Below are positions 35,183 through 43,641 of a stretch of DNA of 64,000 bases, piece after piece; within the stretch, counting starts at the first letter, position 1, and each line of letters starts with the position of its first letter. Origin of the DNA: Sneathiella sp. (GTDB taxonomy: Bacteria > Pseudomonadota > Alphaproteobacteria > Sneathiellales > Sneathiellaceae); the NCBI RefSeq assembly GCF_029233945.1, contig NZ_JARGOQ010000010.1:5943-69942 (forward strand). Direction: 5' to 3'. The position numbers and the translations under genes were made by a program. The notes beneath the pieces were generated by a model that was given only the letters and a program-made list of their open reading frames with translations, searched no databases and had not been told where the DNA came from.

Positions 35183-36835
35183 ATGAAAAAGCTGACCAGT
35201 GCCGTTTTTCTATTGTTCTTTGTCCTGACCGGAGCGGCCCTTGCCGATGTCGACAGGAATGTGGCTGCGGCCCTCACTGATATCGAAAAATATGAGCAAA
35301 AGTATTCCGGACAGACTTCTGCCTCGAAAACGAGTATCAATCGTGACTTGAAGCTTCTGAAGTTAACCCGCCAGCGACTTGATGACGCAGCAGATCACAG
35401 CCAACCTGAATGGCAACAGGCCGATCAACGGTACAATGCCCTGTTGACGCATCTGAATAGCCTACTGAACCCATCCGGCGGCACATCAAGTGCGACCTCG
35501 ACTACGTCAACAGCACCGAAGAAAGCTGACTCACCTACCGCCGCGACTACATCAAGTTCAGCGCCCAAACAGATGATCTCTCAGCAACGCGTTCATATCA
35601 AAAAACTGAAACGCGATGTTGAAAGCGCGACGGATACTGTCGACAAAGCCGGACCCAAACCTTTCCAGGACCCGACTTATGTTGAAAAAGTGGATAACGC
35701 CGTTGGCAGGTTTCAGGGTACATATGCCAAATTCACAGATTTTAAAGATGACCCGGATGTTGTTGCCGCTGCAAACGCTCTGGCTACGCTGGAAAATATG
35801 GTCGCCTTTGGGAAGGATCACGCCGCGAAGGAACTTGCCGAACTTGGGGATGTGCAGGCGCGGCTTACAGAAATCAATGGCTATATTCGTCAGCTAAAAA
35901 TCCCGCCTACGCCGGAACAGCCGTTTGAAAAAGGACAATTGGCGCAATGGCTCCGCGATCTTGCCAAAACACGAAAAGCCGCAGTTTCTATCTATCAGCC
36001 CATACCCGAGATAACGAAACGCGCCTATCTGCCGAATAATGTCGGCACCGTAGAACAGGGCGCTCCCTATGACCTTCAGGATGTCGACAGGTTTGATCGC
36101 TACCTGCGAGAAGTTGTTGGCAATATAGATAATGGCGTTAGAACTTTCACTGCCAACCTTACCCATACCGTCCAGTTTGAGACCGAGAACCTGTCATACT
36201 ATGACAATTTTGACCCTACGGACCCACAGCAACAAATGCAGCAGTTCCTGCTCGCCGGGCGGGCGGATGAAATTCGTCAGGAACTGGCAGGAAAACATCT
36301 TCTGGTCAGCGAAGCAGCCGAATACGCAAAGCTTCTCAAGCACGACACCTATGACGACAGGGTTACACTGCTCGCCCGCGTCGAAGATGTCGCGAGCAGA
36401 TATGAAAGCAACTACAAAAAGGCACGGGAATTGGTGCGGATGCCAAAAGCGGCAACAACGGATTCCGATCTGACCGATATCGCGATGGAAACGCTCAAGA
36501 GCCCGGATTATGGCTATGTGGGGGAGATTAAGCGTCTTGTTATCAATACCGAGAAAGCCCATCGTACCAAAAAGACCAGTACAGCGGAATTCGACAAGGT
36601 CGATGTCAGCTCAACCGGCACCGTCACACTTTCAGGAACGGAAACCACCTATTTTTACGAATGGGATCAGTTTCAGGTCGCAACCGCGGAACCGGCGGGG
36701 GATAAATTCTATATCTTCTATACAACGCTGAAATATTATACCTCCGGCGCGGAGAGAACCCCGCTCAATCAATGGATCATCAGCGGAAGAATTCAGGGAA
36801 GCGAGATTCCGGAACAAAATATTGAGTTGGATTAG
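35183..36835 (+). CDS. Secreted protein of unknown function
   Basis: I do not recognise this 550-residue protein. It has a clear signal peptide (about 1-21, ending ALA before DVDRN), a helical first part (about 25-95), a Ser/Thr-rich low-complexity linker (about 96-130) and a long, charged, mostly helical region (about 130-440) with coiled-coil character. The C-terminal part (about 460-550) looks beta-rich, with STGTVTLSGTETTYFYEW. It is probably periplasmic or exported. It stands alone, converging on a dehalogenase gene 7 bases away, so context gives no hint. Confidence 0.75.
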   Translation: MKKLTSAVFLLFFVLTGAALADVDRNVAAALTDIEKYEQKYSGQTSASKTSINRDLKLLKLTRQRLDDAADHSQPEWQQADQRYNALLTHLNSLLNPSGGTSSATSTTSTAPKKADSPTAATTSSSAPKQMISQQRVHIKKLKRDVESATDTVDKAGPKPFQDPTYVEKVDNAVGRFQGTYAKFTDFKDDPDVVAAANALATLENMVAFGKDHAAKELAELGDVQARLTEINGYIRQLKIPPTPEQPFEKGQLAQWLRDLAKTRKAAVSIYQPIPEITKRAYLPNNVGTVEQGAPYDLQDVDRFDRYLREVVGNIDNGVRTFTANLTHTVQFETENLSYYDNFDPTDPQQQMQQFLLAGRADEIRQELAGKHLLVSEAAEYAKLLKHDTYDDRVTLLARVEDVASRYESNYKKARELVRMPKAATTDSDLTDIAMETLKSPDYGYVGEIKRLVINTEKAHRTKKTSTAEFDKVDVSSTGTVTLSGTETTYFYEWDQFQVATAEPAGDKFYIFYTTLKYYTSGAERTPLNQWIISGRIQGSEIPEQNIELD

Positions 36836-36842
36836 CAGCCTG

Positions 36843-37565
36843 TCAGGAAGATGACTTTCGCAAAGCCTCTACAAGCTCGATAAAACTATCGACATCATAA
36901 TCAAAGGGAACAGGTTTTTCTTCCGGCGCAACGCCCGGACCATACTCAAGGGGTCGGTTGACGTAAGCGGTTTTAAAGCCGGCATTCTTTGCCCCCTCAA
37001 GATCTCGCGCATGGCAGGCCACCATCATGATCTGCTCAGGCGGCAATTGAAGCAGGGCAGCGGCATCATGATAAATTGTGGGATCGGGCTTAACTTTCTT
37101 GAAAAAATCAGCGGAGATTATTCCATCCCATGGAAGGTTGTTGTGGCGACTTATATCGAGTAAGCATCGAAAGTCCCCGTTGGAAAAAGGCAAGATCATA
37201 TAGTCTTCTTTCAACTCTGCGAGACCTTCCACAGCGTCACCCCAAACACCCAGATGGTTCCAGGCAAGATTGAAATCTTCAATATCTTTGTCACTAAGCC
37301 CGCTTATCCCATACTCATCAATCAGGCATAATAGTTTTTCTCGATGGATTTCAGCGGTCGGGATGACTTCCCTCTTTCCTGTGGAGATATCGCCAAGCGC
37401 TTGCAGATAGCCGTCAATGCGCCATTTGTTGACGAACTCTCCCCATGGAACAGCGATCCCGGTCTTGTCTGATATTTTTTGCCCTTCCTGCGTCACGGAA
37501 GAATACCAATCCGTGACGGTTCCGAAGACGTCAAAACACAGGACCTTTACATTTGAAGCAAACAC
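36843..37565 (-). CDS. Haloacid dehalogenase, type II (HAD superfamily)
   Basis: This 240-residue HAD hydrolase has the nucleophile in CFDVFGTVTDW (motif I, about residues 10-20), SNGDF (motif II), a lysine in KKVKPDP (motif III) and ACHARDLEGAKNAGF (motif IV). This pattern is that of L-2-haloacid dehalogenases, which hydrolyse 2-haloalkanoates through an aspartyl ester. GTG is the start, behind AAGGTCAG. Many such proteins have other phosphatase-like substrates, so the activity is only probable. Confidence 0.83.
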   Translation of the reverse strand: MFASNVKVLCFDVFGTVTDWYSSVTQEGQKISDKTGIAVPWGEFVNKWRIDGYLQALGDISTGKREVIPTAEIHREKLLCLIDEYGISGLSDKDIEDFNLAWNHLGVWGDAVEGLAELKEDYMILPFSNGDFRCLLDISRHNNLPWDGIISADFFKKVKPDPTIYHDAAALLQLPPEQIMMVACHARDLEGAKNAGFKTAYVNRPLEYGPGVAPEEKPVPFDYDVDSFIELVEALRKSSS

Positions 37566-37653
37566 GATCTGACCTTTCTGCTTTCGTCCATTATCAAGCT
37601 AAAAATTCTGTTCAAAAAACCGATAGATTTATAGCTGTTGGAATGTTCAATTT

Positions 37654-37818
37654 ATGTGTAACCGTCTGCATGTTATAATTCAAGGTGAGGAAAACCCCGA
37701 ATACGACTGCGCTGCGGCGGAAAAATTAGGCCTTTCGGTTCTTGATAACGTAAAAGAACTTGCCAGCAAGCTCACATACTTCTTATATAATATTAAGAGA
37801 GAAAAAATATCTTCTTAA
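37654..37818 (+). CDS. Possible small protein, 54 residues
   Basis: This short frame runs from ATG 37654 to TAA 37818 in the gap between the dehalogenase and yghU. It begins MCNRLHVIIQGEENPEYD and has coding-like composition up to its AT-rich 3' end. TTGGAA lies about 10 bases upstream. I recognise no family. It could be a small protein or the fragment of a lost gene. Confidence 0.35.
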   Translation: MCNRLHVIIQGEENPEYDCAAAEKLGLSVLDNVKELASKLTYFLYNIKREKISS

Positions 37819-37841
37819 TTCTATATAAGAGAGTATTTATT

Positions 37842-38009
37842 ATGATCCAATTATGGCCTGGATATAGTAAGGCCGATCCCGTCAAGGCCCGATTTGTGAC
37901 GAACACTGCATATCACAAATCTGTTGGTGGACTTTTGGGGAAATTTGTTCAAAATAACCTTGGGCGCTTAACAGAAAAAATGCCACCTATCGCGTCACAC
38001 GATAAGTGA
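37842..38009 (+). CDS. Possible small protein, 55 residues
   Basis: This frame runs from ATG 37842 to TGA 38007-38009, beginning MIQLWPGYSKADPVKAR, and ends two bases before the Shine-Dalgarno of yghU. AGAGAG lies 9 bases upstream. No family is recognised. Its end at the yghU ribosome site would suit a leader or coupled gene, but chance is possible. Confidence 0.3.
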   Translation: MIQLWPGYSKADPVKARFVTNTAYHKSVGGLLGKFVQNNLGRLTEKMPPIASHDK

Positions 38010-38023
38010 ACGGAGTTTCGAAA

Positions 38024-38908
38024 ATGAATGAAACAGCAGCCTACGTACCCCCAAAGGTCTGGAAATGGGAAATGGAAAGCGGCGGCCGCTTTGCCAGCAT
38101 CAATCGCCCTATCGCGGGTGCAACCCATGAAAAGGACCGTCCCATCGGCAAGCATCCGATGCAGCTTTATTCTCTCGGAACGCCTAATGGGGTCAAAGTC
38201 ACGATCCTTCTGGAGGAATTGCTGGCAAAAGGCTTTTCCGGCGCGGAATATGACGCCTGGCTCATCAATATCGGAAAGGGAGATCAGTTCAGCAGCGGAT
38301 TTGTTGAAGTCAATCCAAACTCCAAAATTCCGGCATTGATGGATCATAGCGGCGAAAAGCCGATACGATTATTTGAGTCCGGGGCAATCTTGCTGCATCT
38401 GGCTGAAAAGTTCGGAGCCTTTATCCCAACCGGCGTTGCCAAGCGGGCAGAATGTCTCTCTTGGCTTTTCTGGCAGATCGGCAGCGCCCCTTATCTTGGC
38501 GGCGGATTTGGCCACTTTTACGCCTATGCGCCGGAAAAATTCGAATATCCGATTAACCGCTTCGCCATGGAGGTGAAGCGGCAGCTCGATGTTTTGGACC
38601 GACAACTAGCTGACAACCGGTATATCTGTGGAGATGAGTATACAATTGCAGATATGGCCATCTGGCCCTGGTATGGTGCGCTGGTTTTAAACAGGGTTTA
38701 TGAGGCGGCCGAGTTTCTTGACGCCGCCTCCTACAAGCATGTTAACCGCTGGACGGAAGAGGTCGGTGCCCGGGATGCAGTTCGACGCGGCCGCATGGTC
38801 AACAAGACGGCCGGTCCGCTGGAAGAACAACTCCACGAACGACACGATGCCAGTGATTTCGAGAACAAGACTCAGGACAAACTCGAAGCAGTGGACGACG
38901 CGAGCTAG
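38024..38908 (+). CDS. yghU: Disulfide-bond oxidoreductase YghU (GST superfamily)
   Basis: This 294-residue protein closely resembles E. coli YghU over its whole length: N-terminal PPKVWKWEME, the thioredoxin-like domain (LYSLGTPNGVKVTILLEE, VNPNSKIPALMDHSG), the helical GST domain and the tail NEQLHERHDASDF-like. YghU binds glutathione or its disulfide and reduces disulfide bonds. CGGAG at 38011-38015 supports ATG 38024 over the earlier GTG. The next gene is linked to cysteine-related chemistry. Confidence 0.9.
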   Translation: MNETAAYVPPKVWKWEMESGGRFASINRPIAGATHEKDRPIGKHPMQLYSLGTPNGVKVTILLEELLAKGFSGAEYDAWLINIGKGDQFSSGFVEVNPNSKIPALMDHSGEKPIRLFESGAILLHLAEKFGAFIPTGVAKRAECLSWLFWQIGSAPYLGGGFGHFYAYAPEKFEYPINRFAMEVKRQLDVLDRQLADNRYICGDEYTIADMAIWPWYGALVLNRVYEAAEFLDAASYKHVNRWTEEVGARDAVRRGRMVNKTAGPLEEQLHERHDASDFENKTQDKLEAVDDAS

Positions 38909-38927
38909 ACGAAGTTGCACGATAATT

Positions 38928-38949
38928 CCGCCCGGCAGCAACCGGGCGG
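38928..38949 (+). repeat. Hairpin between yghU and the ATC-hydrolase-family gene
   Basis: CCGCCCGG (38928-38935) pairs with CCGGGCGG (38942-38949) around a 6-base loop. No T run follows, so it is more likely an intercistronic RNA element than a terminator. Confidence 0.45.
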
Positions 38950-38976
38950 GAAACCGGCACCAAGGACGTTGAACAG

Positions 38977-39441
38977 ATGACGGATGCAACCGATATTACC
39001 CCGTTTGAACATATCAAGCTCACAGTCGAAACGCAAATTCCGCTGGTTCGGGCAATGGAAAAAGAGCTTGGGCGGGACAAGGCCCATCAACTGGTGCGGC
39101 AGGCACTGGACAGCCGCAACCGGAAAATATCCGAGGCACGATCGCGCGAAGCGCCGATGACCATTCCTAAACTTGAAGCCGAATTTGCCTCGTTCGGGAT
39201 AGGTGTTGATTTCGAATTTGATGTGCTAAAGCGCAGTGACGATGAGTTTCACGTCGATGTGCATAAATGTGCCTATACAAAAATGATGGAAGAGATGGAG
39301 GCCCGCGATCTTGGTCCGCTGCTGATCTGCAACTGCGATTATGCGCTCGCGGAAGGTTTGGGCCTAGAACTCAAGCGCGAAAAAACCTGCATGAAGGGCG
39401 ATGGGATGTGCGACTTTCGCTTTCGCAAAGTAGAGAAATAA
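38977..39441 (+). CDS. L-2-amino-thiazoline-4-carboxylate hydrolase family protein
   Basis: This 154-residue protein fits the ATC hydrolase family (PF14196): a helical first half and a C-terminal half with spaced cysteines in HKCAYTKMMEE, LICNCDYAL and REKTCMKGDGMCDFRFR. The founding enzyme opens a thiazoline ring on the way to cysteine, but many members are untested. A heme- or metal-free cysteine-rich pocket is suggested by the motifs. It follows yghU by 68 bases, so both may deal with thiols. Confidence 0.7.
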   Translation: MTDATDITPFEHIKLTVETQIPLVRAMEKELGRDKAHQLVRQALDSRNRKISEARSREAPMTIPKLEAEFASFGIGVDFEFDVLKRSDDEFHVDVHKCAYTKMMEEMEARDLGPLLICNCDYALAEGLGLELKREKTCMKGDGMCDFRFRKVEK

Positions 39442-39444
39442 GAT

Positions 39445-39816
39445 CTACTTCTGCGTCCATTTACCGTTTTCATTCAGAAACCAGGTTCCCTGCGGCGCCT
39501 TCTTGAAGATTTCCACAGCATAAACCCGCCCGACCTGTTCAACGGTGACGTTTTCCGCCTTCGCGCGTTTCACGTAAATGGCGCGCCGTTGCTCATTCAG
39601 GGTGGCAACAAATCCTTGCGCTGACCCATCGCGCGCGCGGGCAAATCCATCAAACGCCTCCCCCACCGCACCGGAGCGCCGCATGTCTTCAAGCTGGTCC
39701 GCCCAAGCGGGCACGCTCGCAAAAAGCGGGAGGCACGCAATAATGGAGAGAGAGAGCACAGCTTTCCGAAAAAGCTGCCTGCGGCTCAAATTTCCAATGT
39801 TTTTTCCAGATCGCAT
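39445..39816 (-). CDS. ydbL: YdbL family protein (DUF1318)
   Basis: This 123-residue exported protein has a signal peptide (about 1-40 including SRRQLFRKAVL, ending AWA) and the DUF1318 core LEDMRRSGAVGEAFDGF ... VNVxxRAxIY-like region ending WFLNENGKW. The ATG at 39816 follows the ynbE stop by one base with GGGAA upstream. In E. coli YdbL is a periplasmic helper of the YdbH-YnbE pair. Confidence 0.82.
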   Translation of the reverse strand: MRSGKNIGNLSRRQLFRKAVLSLSIIACLPLFASVPAWADQLEDMRRSGAVGEAFDGFARARDGSAQGFVATLNEQRRAIYVKRAKAENVTVEQVGRVYAVEIFKKAPQGTWFLNENGKWTQK

Positions 39817-39817
39817 A

Positions 39818-40018
39818 TCAGAAGATTCCCGGATTGTTACTAACATCATCTTTCGCCTGCTCTTCAATCTTGAGGCGTACTTCCGCATCCAGCTTGATAT
39901 TCAGATTGATTGTGATGGGTTCAGCCGGCGCCTCGACCTTAACTGTTGGTGTGCAGGAAACTGCGACGAACAAAACCACTGTCACGATCGGAATCGCGAG
40001 AAGAGAATGCTTATCCAC
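39818..40018 (-). CDS. ynbE: YnbE family outer-membrane lipoprotein
   Basis: This 66-residue lipoprotein has a lipobox ending VAVSC (lipidated Cys at about residue 23), then TPTVKVEAPAEPITINLNI, the YnbE signature. Translation most likely begins at GTG 40018: GAAGGA is 6 bases upstream, inside the end of ydbH. The ATG at 40036 lies before that site. In E. coli YnbE multimers meet YdbH at the outer membrane. Confidence 0.82.
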   Translation of the reverse strand: MDKHSLLAIPIVTVVLFVAVSCTPTVKVEAPAEPITINLNIKLDAEVRLKIEEQAKDDVSNNPGIF

Positions 40019-40028
40019 AGATATTCCT

Positions 40029-42887
40029 TCACTCATTATATCGGTCACCGACGGTAGCACGGAGCGCTTTTTCCGACAAGAGATAGCCATCCAGAATGGC
40101 ATTAAATATCTTGTCCAGGCTTGTCGTCAGATTTATGTTGAGGACCACGGGGCGATTATTTTCAACATCAGGATTACTGCCTGCGGCGTGCAGCTTAACC
40201 GTATCTTCGCCGCTTTCCGTCTTTGTAATCTGAATCGAAAGCTCCGAGTAGCGGAAATTCTCCAATATATCGAGAAGTAACTCCGCCTGCTCTCCCCCGC
40301 CGCCAAGGGCCTGACGCGCCGCGTCCGACGTCATTTTCAGGACCCCCGGCCCGTCCGCCGCCAGCGATCCGTCCTCAACGAGCAAGCGCGCGCCGCCAAA
40401 AACCAGCGGTATTTTTCCACTGACGCGGCCGGTCGCAATGAGCTCCTCGACATTGCTGAGCGCCATAACTTCCTCTAGATCAAGGCGGGTCACTTGAACC
40501 TCCACACGGTTGATTTTAGCCCCCGTATCTATGAGCGCCTCTTCAATAATGGCCGCACCGCCCACCAGCCCAACGGTTAGCCGATCAATATATAGAACCG
40601 GAGAGCCGTTCTTGGTCTCGACGCGAAACCGCAAAAAAGGCTTCTCCAGGGAAATGCCCGCCGTAGCGCTCCGCGCTGTCAGTTCCTGGGGTGATGAAAC
40701 AGTGATTGGGTTCAACTCACTAACATGAACCTTTCCAGTGAGGCCCGAAATACTGCTCCCCGCCGCCTTGATCGAAAGATCGTCAAGACTGATATCCGCA
40801 GAAGACTTCATCCCTTTTGCAGACCAGCTTGCCTCGCCGATCGGCACAATGCTGCCCTCTACTTTCATTTCGGTATCGACAGCGATAAGATCAGAGGGTT
40901 GCAGGCCGTCTTCCGAAAAGGAGAGCGGATTAACGGTAACTTGTACCGCTCCGGCACCGCCCGATAAAGAATGATGACCACCCAGATGGAGGTACTTCCC
41001 CAGAAAATCTGAGGCCAGCGCCAGCGAGAAAACAATTTGTCCGCCTCTTAAGCTCGCATCTCCCGTCACGGTTTGAGCCTCCTTGAAAAGCGCGCCTTCT
41101 TTCGGGTTTACCTTCAGATGGGATATCACAAAACCCCCGCTTTCCCCGGGACTGAGGTTCTCAAGTGAGGTCTCAAACCCCGCCCTAATATCCGAAATGG
41201 CCATATTCTGGGCATCCAGCCGAACATTTCCAGCGCGCCCTGTAATATCTCCCTCAAATAGAGCGCCCTCTTCCTTCTGCCCGCCAATTACTTTGAAATT
41301 GAGCCCCTCTGCGACCAGCGTCTTGTCCTGCCAACGGCCATCTCTCAGCTCAGCCTCCAGCGATGAAAAGACAAGTTTACCCGCTGCATCACGGGTTATT
41401 TCGCCAGCTCCCGCCACAGTCCCGGTAAGGCTATTTCCAACTTCCTTTAAATGAGATGATAGCCCGGCAAGTGACGCTCCGTCCTTTCCGATTTGGGTGT
41501 TCGGTATCTGGAAGGATAGCTTCCCTTCACCGGACTCAATCCCATACGCCGCGGATACATCAACTTTGAAATTCTCCGCTCTATTGCCCACCTCTCCTTG
41601 AAGCGATAGGTCCTGTAATGACAACATCCCACCGGCGAGCGTAAAATAAAAAGGAAAAAAATCGGGTATTGAACCAGTATCTCTCATCACTCCGCTCAGT
41701 GTTTTTAGATCAAGCTTTTTGGTAAGATTTTGAACATCCAGCTCGCCGAAAAGGTCACTGACGACCAGCGTCTTACCAGAAAATTCACCCGACACTTCAG
41801 ACTTATGTAATGTCACTCGGGCATTTTGCGCATTGTCTTGCAGATCATATTTCCCCCGAAATCCAACAGGCAGCCGATCCGAGACAAGATGCCCATCGGC
41901 GACCGCCATCGCCATCTCCTCAACGACAAAATCCCCCTCATAAGTGATGGCGGATCCCGCAATGTCAGCAGTTGCCACAAATTTTACCGTTGCATCAATG
42001 GCCGGGAATCTTTCCGCGTAACGTGTTAAATCCACAGGCTGCAGCCCATCACGCCGGAATATTAAGGCTTCCAGCGTAAGCTGAACCTTGCCAGATGCGG
42101 AGGCGATGTCATAATTTCCTGTCAACTCCATCAGAGACGGGCCGTCCGTTGTTTTCACCGCCATTTGTAGAGTAGATACGCCCGCCGCCAGCTCTCCTTG
42201 CCCCGTGAGCATGAGCGGCGCCCAATCCGGCTTGGGTCCGGCATGGCGTATGATCCCACCATTGAGCACCAGCGCCGCTGATTGCATCCCCAAATCCGCG
42301 CGCAGAGAGAGCGTCATATCTTCCAGAATGATCGGACCTGAGGTTGTTTTGACCTGAGCCTTTACCATGGCCTTGACCATTAGCCTCTGATCGGCAGACA
42401 AGGCGCCCGAAAAATCCGCATGAAACGACCGCTTTTCGTTTTTCGAGAAAGCTTTTCCCGCTTTTAGGGAGATTTCCGGAATCTGGCGGGTTTGCACGGC
42501 ATCTTCACCGCCACCCTCCTCATTAACAAGGCTGACTATTTGCCTTATTGCACCATCTTCCGGGTTGGAAAAATCGATAAGAAGTTCGTCGATTTCCGCC
42601 TTATCGATCTCTCCCCGCAGGAGGGAAAGAGGCGTATAATGCACAGCAACATCACGCAGTATAATCTGATCAGAGAGCGATAATTCTTCAATAGTGACGT
42701 GATCGAGAGTAACCACCTCAACGGTCAAGGTGACATCGTCAAACCCGTAATAATCAAGAGCAAGTTCGCCAACATATTCAAGCACGGTGGAGCGCAGGAG
42801 AATCAGGGAGACAAGCAAGGCAACGAGCAAAAAAAACCCGCCCCAAATAAGCTTTCGAAGATTGCCTGATTTAGCGCCTGCCGCCAT
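40029..42887 (-). CDS. ydbH: YdbH, AsmA-like intermembrane lipid transport protein
   Basis: This 952-residue protein has one N-terminal transmembrane helix (about 12-32) and a very long periplasmic part of repeated beta strands, as in AsmA/TamB bridge proteins. The C-terminal region (LDLEEVMALSNVEEL ... GRVSGKIPLVFGG) is the YdbH family signature. With YnbE it is known in E. coli to form a lipid-carrying bridge between the membranes, redundant with TamB and YhdP. AGGAAGGG precedes ATG 42887. The ydbH-ynbE-ydbL order is the E. coli one. Confidence 0.88.
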   Translation of the reverse strand: MAAGAKSGNLRKLIWGGFFLLVALLVSLILLRSTVLEYVGELALDYYGFDDVTLTVEVVTLDHVTIEELSLSDQIILRDVAVHYTPLSLLRGEIDKAEIDELLIDFSNPEDGAIRQIVSLVNEEGGGEDAVQTRQIPEISLKAGKAFSKNEKRSFHADFSGALSADQRLMVKAMVKAQVKTTSGPIILEDMTLSLRADLGMQSAALVLNGGIIRHAGPKPDWAPLMLTGQGELAAGVSTLQMAVKTTDGPSLMELTGNYDIASASGKVQLTLEALIFRRDGLQPVDLTRYAERFPAIDATVKFVATADIAGSAITYEGDFVVEEMAMAVADGHLVSDRLPVGFRGKYDLQDNAQNARVTLHKSEVSGEFSGKTLVVSDLFGELDVQNLTKKLDLKTLSGVMRDTGSIPDFFPFYFTLAGGMLSLQDLSLQGEVGNRAENFKVDVSAAYGIESGEGKLSFQIPNTQIGKDGASLAGLSSHLKEVGNSLTGTVAGAGEITRDAAGKLVFSSLEAELRDGRWQDKTLVAEGLNFKVIGGQKEEGALFEGDITGRAGNVRLDAQNMAISDIRAGFETSLENLSPGESGGFVISHLKVNPKEGALFKEAQTVTGDASLRGGQIVFSLALASDFLGKYLHLGGHHSLSGGAGAVQVTVNPLSFSEDGLQPSDLIAVDTEMKVEGSIVPIGEASWSAKGMKSSADISLDDLSIKAAGSSISGLTGKVHVSELNPITVSSPQELTARSATAGISLEKPFLRFRVETKNGSPVLYIDRLTVGLVGGAAIIEEALIDTGAKINRVEVQVTRLDLEEVMALSNVEELIATGRVSGKIPLVFGGARLLVEDGSLAADGPGVLKMTSDAARQALGGGGEQAELLLDILENFRYSELSIQITKTESGEDTVKLHAAGSNPDVENNRPVVLNINLTTSLDKIFNAILDGYLLSEKALRATVGDRYNE

Positions 42888-42961
42888 CGACCCTTCCTGC
42901 ATGTCTTTATGTCAGTTACATGGACATACCAATAAGGCAAGCCTAGAGCATGACTAAAGGG

Positions 42962-42987
42962 GTGAGAAAGTTATATTTCTTTCTCAC
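42962..42987 (-). terminator. Hairpin downstream of the GST gene
   Basis: GTGAGAAAG (42962-42970) pairs perfectly with CTTTCTCAC (42979-42987), loop of 8 bases. It lies 12 bases past the end of the - strand GST gene and upstream of ydbH. No T run is present, so termination efficiency is doubtful. Confidence 0.5.
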
Positions 42988-42999
42988 GCTCCTATAATT

Positions 43000-43608
43000 T
43001 TACGCTCGGGCGCTCGGGCGGCTGGTTACGCGCACCCACCAGCTATTTATGTTTGCCTGCTCCTCAGCGGGACGGACGCCAACCGCTTTTCCCATCAGGA
43101 TCGCGCACTGCGCCGTAATATCAGCGATACTGTAGGCATCTGTCGCGATATACTCACGCCCGTCTAAAGACGTCTCAAGCCAGTCTAGACTTCGGGTCGC
43201 CTGTTTTTGGCAAACCGGCACGTAATCCGGGATCTGTTCGCGAATACCCTTCCACATGGGATGGCCATGAGAAAAGGCGCTTACAAGTGGGATCAGCAAC
43301 TCCAATTCCATACGCCGGTTCCACATCTCGATTTGCGCCCGCTCCAAAGGGGTGTTTCCCATTAGCGGCGGTTCAGGATGCATCCCTTCCAGATAGAGGC
43401 AGATCGCATGGCTTTCCGAGATCGTTGTTCCATCATCCAATTCAAGCACCGGCATACGTCCAAGAATATTTTTCTCTAAATACTCTGATGTTTTGTTATA
43501 GCCCGTGGAAAGGTCGATTTCCTCTTTCGGGATATCCAACCCCTTTTCCGCGATAAAAATCCGGACCCGGCGGGCATTTGGCGATGCGGGTAGATCGTAA
43601 AGCTTCAC
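43000..43608 (-). CDS. Glutathione S-transferase family protein
   Basis: This 202-residue GST has an N-terminal thioredoxin-like domain with LPASPNARRVRIFIAEKG (about 5-22) and ISESHAICLYLE (about 66-77) for glutathione binding, then an all-helical domain. The start is GTG behind GAGGAG. It is encoded 33 bases after the TauD-type dioxygenase and probably co-transcribed. Its substrate is unknown. Confidence 0.85.
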   Translation of the reverse strand: MKLYDLPASPNARRVRIFIAEKGLDIPKEEIDLSTGYNKTSEYLEKNILGRMPVLELDDGTTISESHAICLYLEGMHPEPPLMGNTPLERAQIEMWNRRMELELLIPLVSAFSHGHPMWKGIREQIPDYVPVCQKQATRSLDWLETSLDGREYIATDAYSIADITAQCAILMGKAVGVRPAEEQANINSWWVRVTSRPSARA

Positions 43609-43641
43609 AATGCTCTCCTCTTTGTTTTTATATCCGTGAGA

